Assembly (NCBI GenBank): GCA_021813905.1
Contig: JAKAJH010000002.1
Coordinates: 62,001-126,000 of the forward strand
Length of the DNA stretch: 64,000 bases
Reading direction: 5' to 3'
From: Bacteroidota bacterium
Lineage (GTDB): Bacteria > Bacteroidota > Ignavibacteria > UBA10030
Under the pieces are notes generated by a model that was not told the origin of the DNA, did no database searches, and worked only from the letters and a program-made list of their open reading frames with translations. This document shows, piece after piece, positions 45,169-54,078 of the stretch (its first letter is position 1; each line of letters opens with the position of its first letter). The position numbers and the translations under genes were made by a program.

Positions 45169-46281
45169 ATGCACAGCCGTGCTACTCTGTGGAGCCTCGC
45201 GGTGACCGGCATCGCGATCCTGTTGCTCGTCGCCCTGCCGTCGGTTGCTCCTGCGCAGCAGCAACCCCCGCTGACCGGCGTTGCATTCGTCCTGCCGACG
45301 CTGGATTACGACGTCGTCTACCTGGCGGATTTTCTCGACGTGACCACCGGCAAGCTCGCATCGAGCATCCCGAATTTCTCGGGCGAGATACGACCGGTTC
45401 CCTCGAATGGTCAGGGAAACATCTTCCTGCGCCTCCGGGCGTACATCAAGCTGCAGGGAGACGCATCGCCCAACCTCTTGGTCCAGGCAGAAACAAAGGG
45501 GTTCACTCTTGAGGCTAAGCCACTAATCATATCTTCGCGTGATTTTGCCCAGGGCAGCGAAAAGATCCAAGTTCATAGCTGGTCCGAGGACAAGACGCAG
45601 CGCCAACGAATCGAGGATTACGTCGCACGATTCCCGACCGCACCGGTCGGCACGTACACCTTCGTCCTAGAGGCGTACGACCAATCGACGCAGCAGTTGA
45701 TCGGCAGCATCTCGAAGGACATCAACGTCCGTAATGCTTCTCCCGAGGAGGTGGTGGTTTCTCTTATCGATCCCCAGCCGGGCGCGGTGGTGGCGACGCT
45801 GCTTCCGACCTTCTCCTGGAGTTCTCCGAATTCCGACGTGACGCTGATGGTGTACGAGAAGCTTCCGGTTCAGCGGACGCCGCAGGAAGCGACGGCCGGT
45901 ATTCCGCACCTTAACGTGGATCTCAGTGGTGTCTCGACATACACGTACCCGCTGAGCGGCGCGCGGCGGCTGGAGAACGGCAAGACGTACGTCTGGTTCG
46001 TGCGGACGAAAGTGAAGACGAATCGCGGCGCCGTCAACCGGGACAGCGATCTGCGCGTGTTCCGCGTGCAGATGGGTGACGAGCGAGCGCAGCAGCTGGA
46101 ACAGTTCCTGAACACGCTGGGCGGAAACGCGGCCGGTACGCTGGCGACCCTGGAAAGCATGGGTTGGATCCCGCGCGGCGAGATGACGCTGGACGGCAAG
46201 CGCCTGACGATGGAAGATTTGAACAAGCTGCTGAACGAGCTCAACGCCAAGAACGTCCAGCTTCAGGTTCGCGTGGAATAA
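45169..46281 (+). CDS. Secreted Ig-like-domain protein, function unknown
   Basis: The 370-residue protein has a clear signal peptide (VTGIAILLLVALPSVAPAQ), then a beta-rich region with two Ig-like parts: residues about 35-185 (TLDYDVVYLADFLDVTTG, GTYTFVLEAYD) and about 190-300 (PTFSWSSPNSDVTLMVYE, LENGKTYVWFVRTKV). A short helical tail follows. The second part looks like a fibronectin-style module. It is the first gene of the unit that continues with the FecR-domain protein 31 bases later. No specific family was recognised. A surface or periplasmic sensor role is inference from its neighbours. Confidence 0.78.
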   Translation: MHSRATLWSLAVTGIAILLLVALPSVAPAQQQPPLTGVAFVLPTLDYDVVYLADFLDVTTGKLASSIPNFSGEIRPVPSNGQGNIFLRLRAYIKLQGDASPNLLVQAETKGFTLEAKPLIISSRDFAQGSEKIQVHSWSEDKTQRQRIEDYVARFPTAPVGTYTFVLEAYDQSTQQLIGSISKDINVRNASPEEVVVSLIDPQPGAVVATLLPTFSWSSPNSDVTLMVYEKLPVQRTPQEATAGIPHLNVDLSGVSTYTYPLSGARRLENGKTYVWFVRTKVKTNRGAVNRDSDLRVFRVQMGDERAQQLEQFLNTLGGNAAGTLATLESMGWIPRGEMTLDGKRLTMEDLNKLLNELNAKNVQLQVRVE

Positions 46282-46312
46282 CCGGTCACGGACGCCAACA
46301 GGAGAACGAGCC

Positions 46313-47071
46313 ATGAAACGAATTGCATTGCTTACCGCCATCGCGGCGCTCATCCTGCTGCTGAACGTCGGCTGGCAGAATCCGCAGGACAAGCACGACA
46401 TCGCGGCGTATATCGTCAAGGTCGTGCGGGATGTGAAGAAACGCTCCACCACCACCGGCTGGCAGACCGCGGTTCCGCTCGATCGGCTGAAGTCCGGCTA
46501 TCAGGTCCGCACGGAAGAATCGTCGCTGGCGATGATCAAGTTCGCCGACAACTCGAAACTGATCGTGCGCCAAAAATCGATCGTGGACATCAAGGGCGAA
46601 GTGCGCGGCAGGCAGATCCTGGACCGGAACGTGTACACCGAGCGCGGGAACATTCAATTCAACGTCGTGAAGCAGGAGCGGGAACAGTTCCGCTTCTCGT
46701 CGCCGGTGTCGGTCGCCTCGATTCGGGGCACCGAAGGCGCGTTCATTGCCGGCGTGGACAGCGTGGACAACCTGATCATCATTCACGGGCTTGCCACGCT
46801 GACCAATCTGCTCTCGAATCAGTCGCAGGATGTGGGGAACGGGCAGACCGGCAGGTCGGATGGTCATGGGAACGTAGGCGTGCACAACTCCTCGAACGAC
46901 GAGCAGAACATGGGCACGGACAACCCGAACAGCCCCTACAACCAGGGACTGCAGGAGGGACAGCAGGGAGGGCAGCAGGGTGATCAGGGGAAGACGAAGC
47001 GCACGCTGCGGATCCCCGGCGAGGACAAGGACGGCAACACGAAAACCATCATTCTGGAATGGGAAGAATAG
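46313..47071 (+). CDS. FecR-domain periplasmic protein with Gln/Gly-rich tail
   Basis: The 252-residue protein has an N-terminal signal (LLTAIAALILLLNVG) and a FecR fold (about 25-160): TGWQTAVPLDRLKSGYQVRTEESSLAMIKFADNSKLIVRQKSIVDIKG and VSVASIRGTEGAF. After this comes a low-complexity segment rich in Asn, Gly and Gln (LQEGQQGGQQGDQG) and an acidic end. FecR domains usually transmit envelope signals or bind cell-wall sugars. In other bacteria FecR-domain proteins are often neighbours of CHASE2 sensors, as here. It ends before a strong terminator at 47123. Confidence 0.85.
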   Translation: MKRIALLTAIAALILLLNVGWQNPQDKHDIAAYIVKVVRDVKKRSTTTGWQTAVPLDRLKSGYQVRTEESSLAMIKFADNSKLIVRQKSIVDIKGEVRGRQILDRNVYTERGNIQFNVVKQEREQFRFSSPVSVASIRGTEGAFIAGVDSVDNLIIIHGLATLTNLLSNQSQDVGNGQTGRSDGHGNVGVHNSSNDEQNMGTDNPNSPYNQGLQEGQQGGQQGDQGKTKRTLRIPGEDKDGNTKTIILEWEE

Positions 47072-47093
47072 GCCTGCGGCGTTCCGGCTCGCC

Positions 47094-47124
47094 TTGATTT
47101 CCGTTGCTCCATTCTCTATTTTAA
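47094..47124 (+). promoter_or_regulatory. Promoter overlapping the terminator hairpin
   Basis: TTG, 20 bases, then TATTTTAA. The predicted start point (about 47128) falls inside the 5' arm of the terminator hairpin, so a transcript from here would lack part of the stem and read through. Confidence 0.45.
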
Positions 47125-47163
47125 GCGGCAGCAGGATCACCTGTTGCCGCTTTTCCTTTTTTT
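47123..47163 (+). terminator. Strong terminator after the FecR gene
   Basis: AAGCGGCAGCAG pairs with CTGTTGCCGCTT (one G-U) around a six-base loop and is followed by TTCCTTTTTTTA. Confidence 0.85.
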
Positions 47164-47209
47164 ATCCAACGTGCCGCAAACTGAATCTGTGCTGCCGGAG
47201 GAGGCCTTC

Positions 47210-49663
47210 ATGAGACTTCTTGCTGTCCTCAGCGCCCTTGCCGTTCTCACCGTTGCTGCATACGGTCAACCGACCATTCTGCGGGTGAATGTTCCCGCCG
47301 CCAACGAACGGACCGCCCTTTCCATCAGCGCGGACCTCGCACAGAGTACCGACGTTCAGCAGGTGAACTTCTGGTACCGCGGATTCGGCGAGAGCGAATT
47401 CCAGCGGCTTGAAATGCTCCTGGCCGGCCGTACTGCCACGGTGACGCTCCCCGCGCAAGCCGTGCGTCCTCCGTATGTGGAATACTACGTTCAATTGATA
47501 AAGACCAGCGGGCAGGAAGAGACCTATCCCGCTGACGGCCCGCAGGCGAATCCGCTCAGGATCGAGGTGCAACAGGCGAACCCGAAGGACAAAGAAGTGC
47601 GGATTCTCAGTCCCGAACCCGGCGAGACGGTCGCCGCAGAGGACCTGGTGGTCGCGATTTCGCTGTTCTATGCCAGTCCGGCGGTCGATCCGAAGCGAAC
47701 GCGCATCTATCTTGACGGCACGGACGTTTCCCGGAACGCGATCCTTTCGGACGATGTGATCCTGTATTCGCCGAAGAACTTTGACCGGCCGCTCAACCTG
47801 GGCGCACACTTCCTGAAGATCGAACTGCGCGACACGAGCGGAAATCTCTATCATACGGTGCAGGAGACATTCAGCCTCTCCACGGCGGCGGCGATCGCCG
47901 AAGCGAAAGCGCGGCTCCAGGCGATCGGGAGCGCGCAGCTGGAAGTGCGGAACGAAGATCTTTCCACCAGCAATATCACCTATGTCCGGGGCGATGCACG
48001 GGTCGATGCGAATTATCAATCGATGAGCTTCGGCGCGAATGTGCACCTGGACAACCAGGACAAACCCGAGCGTCAGCCGCAGAACCGGTTCCTCGCGTAC
48101 GGCCAGACGAGCTTCCTGCGTCTCCAGCTTGGCGATGCATTTCCCAAGTTCCCGACGTATGTGATGAACGGCCAGCGTGTCCGCGGCGTAACCGGCAACC
48201 TGGCCCTCGGATTTTTCAACCTGGATGTGACGTACGGTCAGACGCTGCGACGGATCGAAGGCACGCGCTCACCGAGAGATACCGTGTTCGCGGATTCGTC
48301 CAGCGTGGATGCGCGTCCAAAGAATTCCATCCAAACGGGCGACTATTATACGTACAACATCTACGCGCCCGGCACATTCAACCGCACCCTGCTTGCCGTG
48401 CGTCCCAGCTTCGGCAGCGGCGAGCATTTCCAGCTGGGCTTCACTTACATGCACGCGATCGACGATACCGCGTCGATCCAGCTCGGCACCTCGCCCAAGG
48501 AGAATCTGGTCCTGGGATCCGACTTTCTGCTGGCGTTCGACGATCAGCGGGTGAAGCTCGAGGCGCAGGCATCGGTGGCGGTCAACAACACGGATATCAC
48601 GGGCGGGAGCTTCACGCAGGCGCAGTATGATTCGCTGAAAGTGCAGAACCCTTCCACGGGCCAGGACCTCGAGCGGCTCGGCAAGATCGCCGACAAGTTC
48701 ATCGTGGTGAACCAGAATCTGTTCCCGACGAACCCCATCAGCACCGGACTGCCGGGCATCGCCGCCGAAGCGGTGCTGAGCCTGAACTACTTCAGCAACT
48801 ATCTGCGCGCCACCGCGTTCCATCGCGGCGCGGGCTACCGGTCGTTCGGCAATGAGTTCCTGCAGACCGACCTTGCCGGATTCCAGGTGTCGGATAATAT
48901 CCGCCTGTGGCAGAATCGTCTCTTCGGCAGCCTTTCGTACGAGCGGAAGCAGGACAACACCGCGTCGCAGAAAGAGATCACCACCACCTATTCCAACATC
49001 AATACCTCGGTGACGGTCCTGCCCGGCATCGGCTTGCCGACCGTTCAGGTGGGGTTCGGGCAGTTCTCGCGCTCGGGACCCATCGACCTGAATACGCGGC
49101 TTCTGCTCAGCAACCGTCCGGATTCGGCCGGCGCGATGTACTCCTCCGACGAGGCGACGAACCGGTACTTCCTGGGTGCGTCGTACGATTTTGCGGGACG
49201 GATCCGGCACACCGCGGCGCTGAGCGTCAGCCTTGCCGACCGCGTGGACCGAACATTTCGCAAGCAGAACCAGACCAACCTGTATCTTCAGGGATCGCTG
49301 ACCTCACGCTTTCCCGGCGGATTGCAGACGCTGGCGAGCATCATCTACAGCGGCAACAAGAACGAGAACGAAGCATTCTACGCAACCACACCGCTGATGA
49401 ACCAGGACAGCGCTCTGGTGGTCACAAACTTCAATTACACCATGGTCAATCTCGGCGCGCAGTATCTGCTGCTGGATGAGACCCTGCGCATTGCAGCGAA
49501 CATCGCCCCGTCCTTCGGGGCGTTCTCCCGACAGGACTACACGGCCTCCGTGGAGTACACCTATGTCCAGCGGCACAACTTCCTGCTGCAGGCCGACTAT
49601 GTGCAGAACTCCGGCATGCGGGATGACTCCATCCTGAGCTTCATCTATCGCTTCACATTCTGA
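47210..49663 (+). CDS. Putative outer-membrane beta-barrel with Ig-like N-terminus
   Basis: The 817-residue protein has a signal peptide (LLAVLSALAVLTVAAYGQ), two Ig-like modules (about 20-125 and 130-240, the second beginning DKEVRILSPEPGETV), then from about residue 260 a long run of alternating amphipathic strands, ending in an aromatic residue (LSFIYRFTF), as outer-membrane barrels do. GGAGGAGG precedes the ATG. It is coupled to the CHASE2-cyclase gene (11 bases between). Its job is unknown; it may export, or sense at, the surface. Confidence 0.75.
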   Translation: MRLLAVLSALAVLTVAAYGQPTILRVNVPAANERTALSISADLAQSTDVQQVNFWYRGFGESEFQRLEMLLAGRTATVTLPAQAVRPPYVEYYVQLIKTSGQEETYPADGPQANPLRIEVQQANPKDKEVRILSPEPGETVAAEDLVVAISLFYASPAVDPKRTRIYLDGTDVSRNAILSDDVILYSPKNFDRPLNLGAHFLKIELRDTSGNLYHTVQETFSLSTAAAIAEAKARLQAIGSAQLEVRNEDLSTSNITYVRGDARVDANYQSMSFGANVHLDNQDKPERQPQNRFLAYGQTSFLRLQLGDAFPKFPTYVMNGQRVRGVTGNLALGFFNLDVTYGQTLRRIEGTRSPRDTVFADSSSVDARPKNSIQTGDYYTYNIYAPGTFNRTLLAVRPSFGSGEHFQLGFTYMHAIDDTASIQLGTSPKENLVLGSDFLLAFDDQRVKLEAQASVAVNNTDITGGSFTQAQYDSLKVQNPSTGQDLERLGKIADKFIVVNQNLFPTNPISTGLPGIAAEAVLSLNYFSNYLRATAFHRGAGYRSFGNEFLQTDLAGFQVSDNIRLWQNRLFGSLSYERKQDNTASQKEITTTYSNINTSVTVLPGIGLPTVQVGFGQFSRSGPIDLNTRLLLSNRPDSAGAMYSSDEATNRYFLGASYDFAGRIRHTAALSVSLADRVDRTFRKQNQTNLYLQGSLTSRFPGGLQTLASIIYSGNKNENEAFYATTPLMNQDSALVVTNFNYTMVNLGAQYLLLDETLRIAANIAPSFGAFSRQDYTASVEYTYVQRHNFLLQADYVQNSGMRDDSILSFIYRFTF

Positions 49664-49674
49664 CCGAGGCAGGC

Positions 49675-51867
49675 ATGACCCTGTACGATTTCAAGAAGAA
49701 GGCCCTTCCCCTGCTGATCAAGGCGGGGATCGGCCTGGGGATCGGCGTACTCATCGCGCTCCTTACGCAGGGATACATCTTTGACATCGGCCTGCTGAAG
49801 GATGTGGATCTGCTGACGATCGACTACCGGTTCCAGAACCGCTCGTCCGCGGTCAAGGATGTGAAGAACGACGGCGACGTCGTGATCGTGGGGATCGACG
49901 ACGACGACCTGAAGGCGCTGCCGGAGAACTTCCCGTTCCCGCGCTCCTATTACGCGCACCTCATCGAGAACCTGGAGCGGGCCGGCGCGCGCGTCATCGC
50001 GTTTGATATTACCTTTGAATCTCCGGGCCGCGGGGATTCGGCTCTGGCGGCGGTACTGTCCCGGTATGACAATGTGGTCCTGGCCGCCAAGGTGCAGACC
50101 GGCGAGGTGACGTCGCAGTACGAGGTCCGGTCGCTCGTGCAGAACTACAACAACGTGTTCTTCGATTACGACAAGCAGGTCGGCATCGTCAATATTTACA
50201 AGAACCGGGACGATGTCTGCCGCGAGTATCTTCCGATGATCCTGATCGGCGACCGGCTGACGCCGACCTTCGCGTTTGCCGCATTGGACCGGGCGTTCCG
50301 CTTCCCGCCGCTGACTCACGTCCAGCCGACCAACGACGGATTCGTGTTCTCGCGGGATCGCGTGATCCCCAAATACACATCCTCGACGTTCATGCTGAAC
50401 TATTACGGCCCGAACAAGACCTTCCGGTACGTGCCGTTCTCACAGGTCATCGACGACGAGACCTTCCGCACGAAGGATGAGATCGACCTGGACGCGGATG
50501 TGAACGCGTTCGACGAGGACATGATGAAGCTCTTCCGCAACAAGATCGTGCTCGTGGGCTCGACGATGGCGGAGGAGCGCGACTATCACAGCACGCCGAT
50601 GTATGTGGTCGACGGGGGAAAGAAGAACTTCACGATGAACGGAGTGGAAATTCACGCCACGGCGATCCAGAACGTCATCGACCGGAATTTCATCAGCCGC
50701 ATGTCGCCGGTCACCGAAGTCCTTCTGATCCTCGTGTTGTCGATCATCGGGTTCATGGGACTTCTGGCGCTGAAGCAGGTGCACGTTCGGTATGCATGGC
50801 TGATGGAGGTGGGGGCGTTCTTTCTGATGCTGGCGATGATTGCGGGCGTCTTCGAGATCGGCGTGCTGGTCTTCTCGGGCTCGAACGTCATGATGAATAT
50901 CGTCAACCCGAGCCTGGCGATCGTGGTGGCGTACATCGGAACGGCGGTCTATCAGTATCTGGAAGAACGGCAGCAGAAAGCGATGATCAAGGGAGTGTTC
51001 AGTCACTACATCAACCCGTCGGTGGTAAACGAACTGGTGGCGAATCCGGAGAAGGCCAAGCTGGGCGGCGACCGGCGTGAGCTGACCGTGTTCTTCTCGG
51101 ACATCGCGGGATTCACGTCGATCTCGGAGAAGTTTCACAGCAAGCCGGAAGCCCTCGTGGAGCTGCTGAACGAGTATCTCGACGAGATGACGAGCATCGT
51201 GCTGAAGTACGAGGGGACGCTGGACAAGTACGAAGGGGACGCGATCATGGCCTTCTGGGGTGCGCCGATCCCGCAGAAGGACCACGCGCTCCGCACCTGC
51301 CTGGCGGCGCTCGACATGCAGAAGCGCCTCGCGCAACTGCGGGTCAAATGGGCCAAAGAAGGAAAACCCCAGATGGAGGTGCGGTGCGGCATCAACACCG
51401 GCATCATGATCGTGGGAAATATGGGAGGCAAGGAGCGGTTCGACTACACGGTCATCGGCGACAGCGTGAACCTCGCCTCGCGGCTCGAAGGCGCGAACAA
51501 GCAATACAACTCGCGCATCATGATCAGCGATATGACCTTCCAGCATGTGAAGGGGAAGATGGTGGTCCGGGAACTGGACCTGATCCAGGTGAAAGGCAAG
51601 AACGAGCCGGTCAAGGTGTATGAATTGCTCGGAACAACCGACCTCGTGATGACCCCCGAGCAGAAGCAATCGCTCGAGGTGTACGCCGAAGGTCTGCGGC
51701 TCTACCGCGAACGCAAATGGGAAGAAGCGATCGCCTACATGCAGCAGGCGCATACGCTGGACCCGTCCTGCTATGCGGCGCAGATCTACACCGAACGCGC
51801 GGGTCTGTACCAAATCACCGCGCCGCCGGCGGATTGGAACGGCGTGTTCGTGATGACAACCAAATGA
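49675..51867 (+). CDS. CHASE2-domain class III adenylate cyclase
   Basis: The 730-residue protein has an N-terminal membrane helix (KAGIGLGIGVLIALLTQGYIF), a periplasmic CHASE2 sensor domain (about 40-335, with GDVVIVGIDDDDLKAL and RSYYAHLIENLERAGARVIAFD), three membrane helices (about 340-430), and a cytoplasmic class III cyclase domain (about 465-650, LTVFFSDIAGFTSISE, LDKYEGDAIMAFWGAP, YTVIGDSVNLASRL). The Lys in DKYEGD and Thr in YTVIGD are the usual adenine-selecting pair of class IIIb cyclases, so cAMP is the likely product. A TPR-like tail follows. It is the last gene of the cluster, and a CRP-like palindrome stands at the cluster's start. Confidence 0.92.
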   Translation: MTLYDFKKKALPLLIKAGIGLGIGVLIALLTQGYIFDIGLLKDVDLLTIDYRFQNRSSAVKDVKNDGDVVIVGIDDDDLKALPENFPFPRSYYAHLIENLERAGARVIAFDITFESPGRGDSALAAVLSRYDNVVLAAKVQTGEVTSQYEVRSLVQNYNNVFFDYDKQVGIVNIYKNRDDVCREYLPMILIGDRLTPTFAFAALDRAFRFPPLTHVQPTNDGFVFSRDRVIPKYTSSTFMLNYYGPNKTFRYVPFSQVIDDETFRTKDEIDLDADVNAFDEDMMKLFRNKIVLVGSTMAEERDYHSTPMYVVDGGKKNFTMNGVEIHATAIQNVIDRNFISRMSPVTEVLLILVLSIIGFMGLLALKQVHVRYAWLMEVGAFFLMLAMIAGVFEIGVLVFSGSNVMMNIVNPSLAIVVAYIGTAVYQYLEERQQKAMIKGVFSHYINPSVVNELVANPEKAKLGGDRRELTVFFSDIAGFTSISEKFHSKPEALVELLNEYLDEMTSIVLKYEGTLDKYEGDAIMAFWGAPIPQKDHALRTCLAALDMQKRLAQLRVKWAKEGKPQMEVRCGINTGIMIVGNMGGKERFDYTVIGDSVNLASRLEGANKQYNSRIMISDMTFQHVKGKMVVRELDLIQVKGKNEPVKVYELLGTTDLVMTPEQKQSLEVYAEGLRLYRERKWEEAIAYMQQAHTLDPSCYAAQIYTERAGLYQITAPPADWNGVFVMTTK

Positions 51868-51983
51868 TGGTGTGCGATCCGGGGAGGCCGGAGCAACGGT
51901 CGCGCCGCCGCGGCCGGTGATCCGGACGTCTGCTGTTGGCGGAACGCTGCCGCGTGTCCGGGAGTTCTGACAACAGGAGCACG

Positions 51984-52868
51984 ATGAACGCACCAGGGAC
52001 CATGGGGCGCGCATTTGCCGTCGGCATTGTGCTCAATGCCGCATTTGTCGCGGCGGAAGCCGCAGCGGGCGTGTGGATTAACTCGCTCGCGCTGGTCGCG
52101 GATGCCGGACATAATCTGAGCGACGTGCTGTCGCTCGCGCTTGCCTGGGGGGCGACCGCGCTGGCGCAGCGCCAGCCATCACCGCGGCGCACCTACGGAT
52201 TCCGCCGCACCACCATCCTTGCCTCTCTCGTCAATGCGGTCTTTCTCCTGATCGTGATCGGTGCGATCGCCCGGGAAGCGGTACATCGGTTCGGGCTTCC
52301 CGCCGACGTGAACGGCACCGCCATGTCGCTTGTGGCCGCGGTCGGCATTCTTGTCAACGGCAGCACGACGCTGCTGTTTGCTTCCGGCCAGCGGAGCGAT
52401 CTCAACATCAAAGGCGCCTTCTTGCACATGGCGGGAGATACAGCCGTCTCGGCGGGCGTGCTGGCGTCCGGTCTGATCATCGCGGCGACGGGACTGACCT
52501 GGATCGATCCGGCGATGAGCCTCCTCATCACGGTGCTCATCGCTCTGGGAACCTGGTCGTTGCTGCGGGACTCGGCCAACCTGGCGCTGGACGCTGTGCC
52601 GGGCGCCATCGATCCCGCCGCGGTCTCCCAGTACCTGAAAGGCCTGCCCGGCGTGCTGACGATCCACGACCTGCATATCTGGGCGATGAGCACGACGGAG
52701 ACGGCGCTGACGGTACACCTCGTCATGCCGCAGGCGGCCGTGGACGACGCATTCCTTGCCCGCGTGTCCGACGGGCTCGAGCAGGCGTTCGGCATTCGCC
52801 ATGCGACCGTGCAGGTGGAGCACGAGGACGAGATCAGCCATTGTTGCCAGCGGCGGCCGTCCGCCTGA
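51984..52868 (+). CDS. CDF zinc exporter (ZitB/CzcD-like)
   Basis: The 294-residue protein has six membrane segments with the metal-binding DAGHNLSDVLSLALAWGA motif and a second HMAGDTAVSAGV motif, as in ZitB/CzcD zinc exporters, followed by the ZT-dimer domain (LPGVLTIHDLHIWAMSTTETALTVHLV) and a His/Cys end (VEHEDEISHCCQ). CAGGAGC supports the ATG at 51984; the track start at 51936 is not supported. It stands alone and ends before a strong terminator. It is a second, ordinary-length CDF besides the triple-domain one at 34365. Confidence 0.92.
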   Translation: MNAPGTMGRAFAVGIVLNAAFVAAEAAAGVWINSLALVADAGHNLSDVLSLALAWGATALAQRQPSPRRTYGFRRTTILASLVNAVFLLIVIGAIAREAVHRFGLPADVNGTAMSLVAAVGILVNGSTTLLFASGQRSDLNIKGAFLHMAGDTAVSAGVLASGLIIAATGLTWIDPAMSLLITVLIALGTWSLLRDSANLALDAVPGAIDPAAVSQYLKGLPGVLTIHDLHIWAMSTTETALTVHLVMPQAAVDDAFLARVSDGLEQAFGIRHATVQVEHEDEISHCCQRRPSA

Positions 52869-52899
52869 GCGGCACCGATCATCGCGCGCCGCATTTCCG

Positions 52900-52936
52900 G
52901 CCCCCGGAAGCTGCAATCCCGGGGGCGACTTTTTTC
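52900..52936 (+). terminator. Terminator after the ZitB-like gene
   Basis: GCCCCCGG / CCGGGGGC with an 11-base loop, followed by GACTTTTTTCTTCC. Confidence 0.8.
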
Positions 52937-53019
52937 TTCCCACCGCCGGAACACCGCGAACGCGGGATGCGTCTACAAATATTCCGCCCGGGGCGAACCC
53001 TGCGCTGGAGGGATATTGC

Positions 53020-53050
53020 TTGACTCTGGATTCTTCGTTTCATAACATTG
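53020..53050 (+). promoter_or_regulatory. Promoter of the Gld-type ABC operon
   Basis: TTG, 20 bases, then TAACATTG, followed by a leader of about 45 bases to the ATG at 53099. Confidence 0.6.
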
Positions 53051-53098
53051 TGCCGCTTTTTTGAACCGCAATCTCACAATTCATTGCTCGGTCACGCT

Positions 53099-54064
53099 AT
53101 GGCGATCGCAGTTCGCAACCTGACAAAATTCTACGGACAGGAAAAGGCCGTCGACAACATCTCGTTCGACGTGAACACCGGTGAAATTCTCGGATTTCTC
53201 GGCCCCAACGGCGCCGGGAAGACGACAACGATGAAGATCATCACCTGTTATCTGCCGCCGTCCGGAGGGACCGTGGAGGTCGATGGTCTGAGCATCGTGA
53301 ACGACTCGCTCGCGGTGCGGCGAAAGATCGGTTACCTGCCGGAACTGAATCCGCTCTACCTGGATATGAACGTCCTCGAATATCTCGAGTACTCCGCGCA
53401 GCTGCACGGCCTGGACGCACCGGCCATCCGCAGCCGGATGCGGGAGATGATCGACGTCTGCGGGATCGGTGACGTTCGCCACAAGGATATCGGCGAGCTG
53501 TCGAAGGGATACCGGCAGCGGGTGGGGCTTGCGCAGGCGATGATCCACGATCCCGAGGTGCTGATCCTCGACGAGCCGACGAGCGGCCTAGATCCGAATC
53601 AGATCGTCGAGATCCGGAACCTGATCCGCCAGCTGGGACGCGCGAAGACCGTCATTCTCTCCACCCACATTCTCTCGGAAGTGCAGGCTACCTGCGACCG
53701 CGTGGTGATCATTCATGAAGGCAAGATCGTGGCCGACGGGACGCTGGAGCAGCTGCAGCAGAATTTCCGCGGCGCGGAGACCGTTACGCTCGAGCTGAAA
53801 GCCGACGTGGCCAACGCCATGACCGACCTGGTTCCCCGGCTTCAGACAGTACCGCAGGTTGAATCGGTCGAGTACAGCGGCTCGGACGGCGCGTCGCACC
53901 GGTTCATCCTGCGTGCGGTCAACGGCAGCGACATCCGGGAAGCCCTGTTCCGACAGGCAATCGCGGAAGGATGGCTGCTGCTGGAAATGAGCCGCAGGAC
54001 GACCAGCCTGGAGGAAGTGTTCCACCGGCTGACAACGACCGAGGATGTTGCCGAACACTCATAA
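53099..54064 (+). CDS. ABC transporter ATP-binding protein (GldA-like)
   Basis: The 321-residue protein is a standard ABC ATPase with Walker A GPNGAGKTT, a Q-loop, signature LSKGYRQRVGLAQAM, Walker B VLILDEPTSGLD and the switch His in STHILSE, plus a C-terminal domain of about 90 residues. It opens an operon with an ABC-2 permease, a GldG-type protein and a DUF4340 protein, the arrangement of the gliding-motility GldA-GldF-GldG transporter. The start is ATG 53099; the track start at 53048 overlaps the promoter. Confidence 0.92.
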   Translation: MAIAVRNLTKFYGQEKAVDNISFDVNTGEILGFLGPNGAGKTTTMKIITCYLPPSGGTVEVDGLSIVNDSLAVRRKIGYLPELNPLYLDMNVLEYLEYSAQLHGLDAPAIRSRMREMIDVCGIGDVRHKDIGELSKGYRQRVGLAQAMIHDPEVLILDEPTSGLDPNQIVEIRNLIRQLGRAKTVILSTHILSEVQATCDRVVIIHEGKIVADGTLEQLQQNFRGAETVTLELKADVANAMTDLVPRLQTVPQVESVEYSGSDGASHRFILRAVNGSDIREALFRQAIAEGWLLLEMSRRTTSLEEVFHRLTTTEDVAEHS

Positions 54065-54078
54065 GTGACCGAACGATC

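Noticed and set aside
46920-46990. Short DNA repeats in the FecR gene tail (CAGCAGGG-like)
   Set aside because: They encode the low-complexity Gln/Gly tail and do not look like a mobile or CRISPR repeat.
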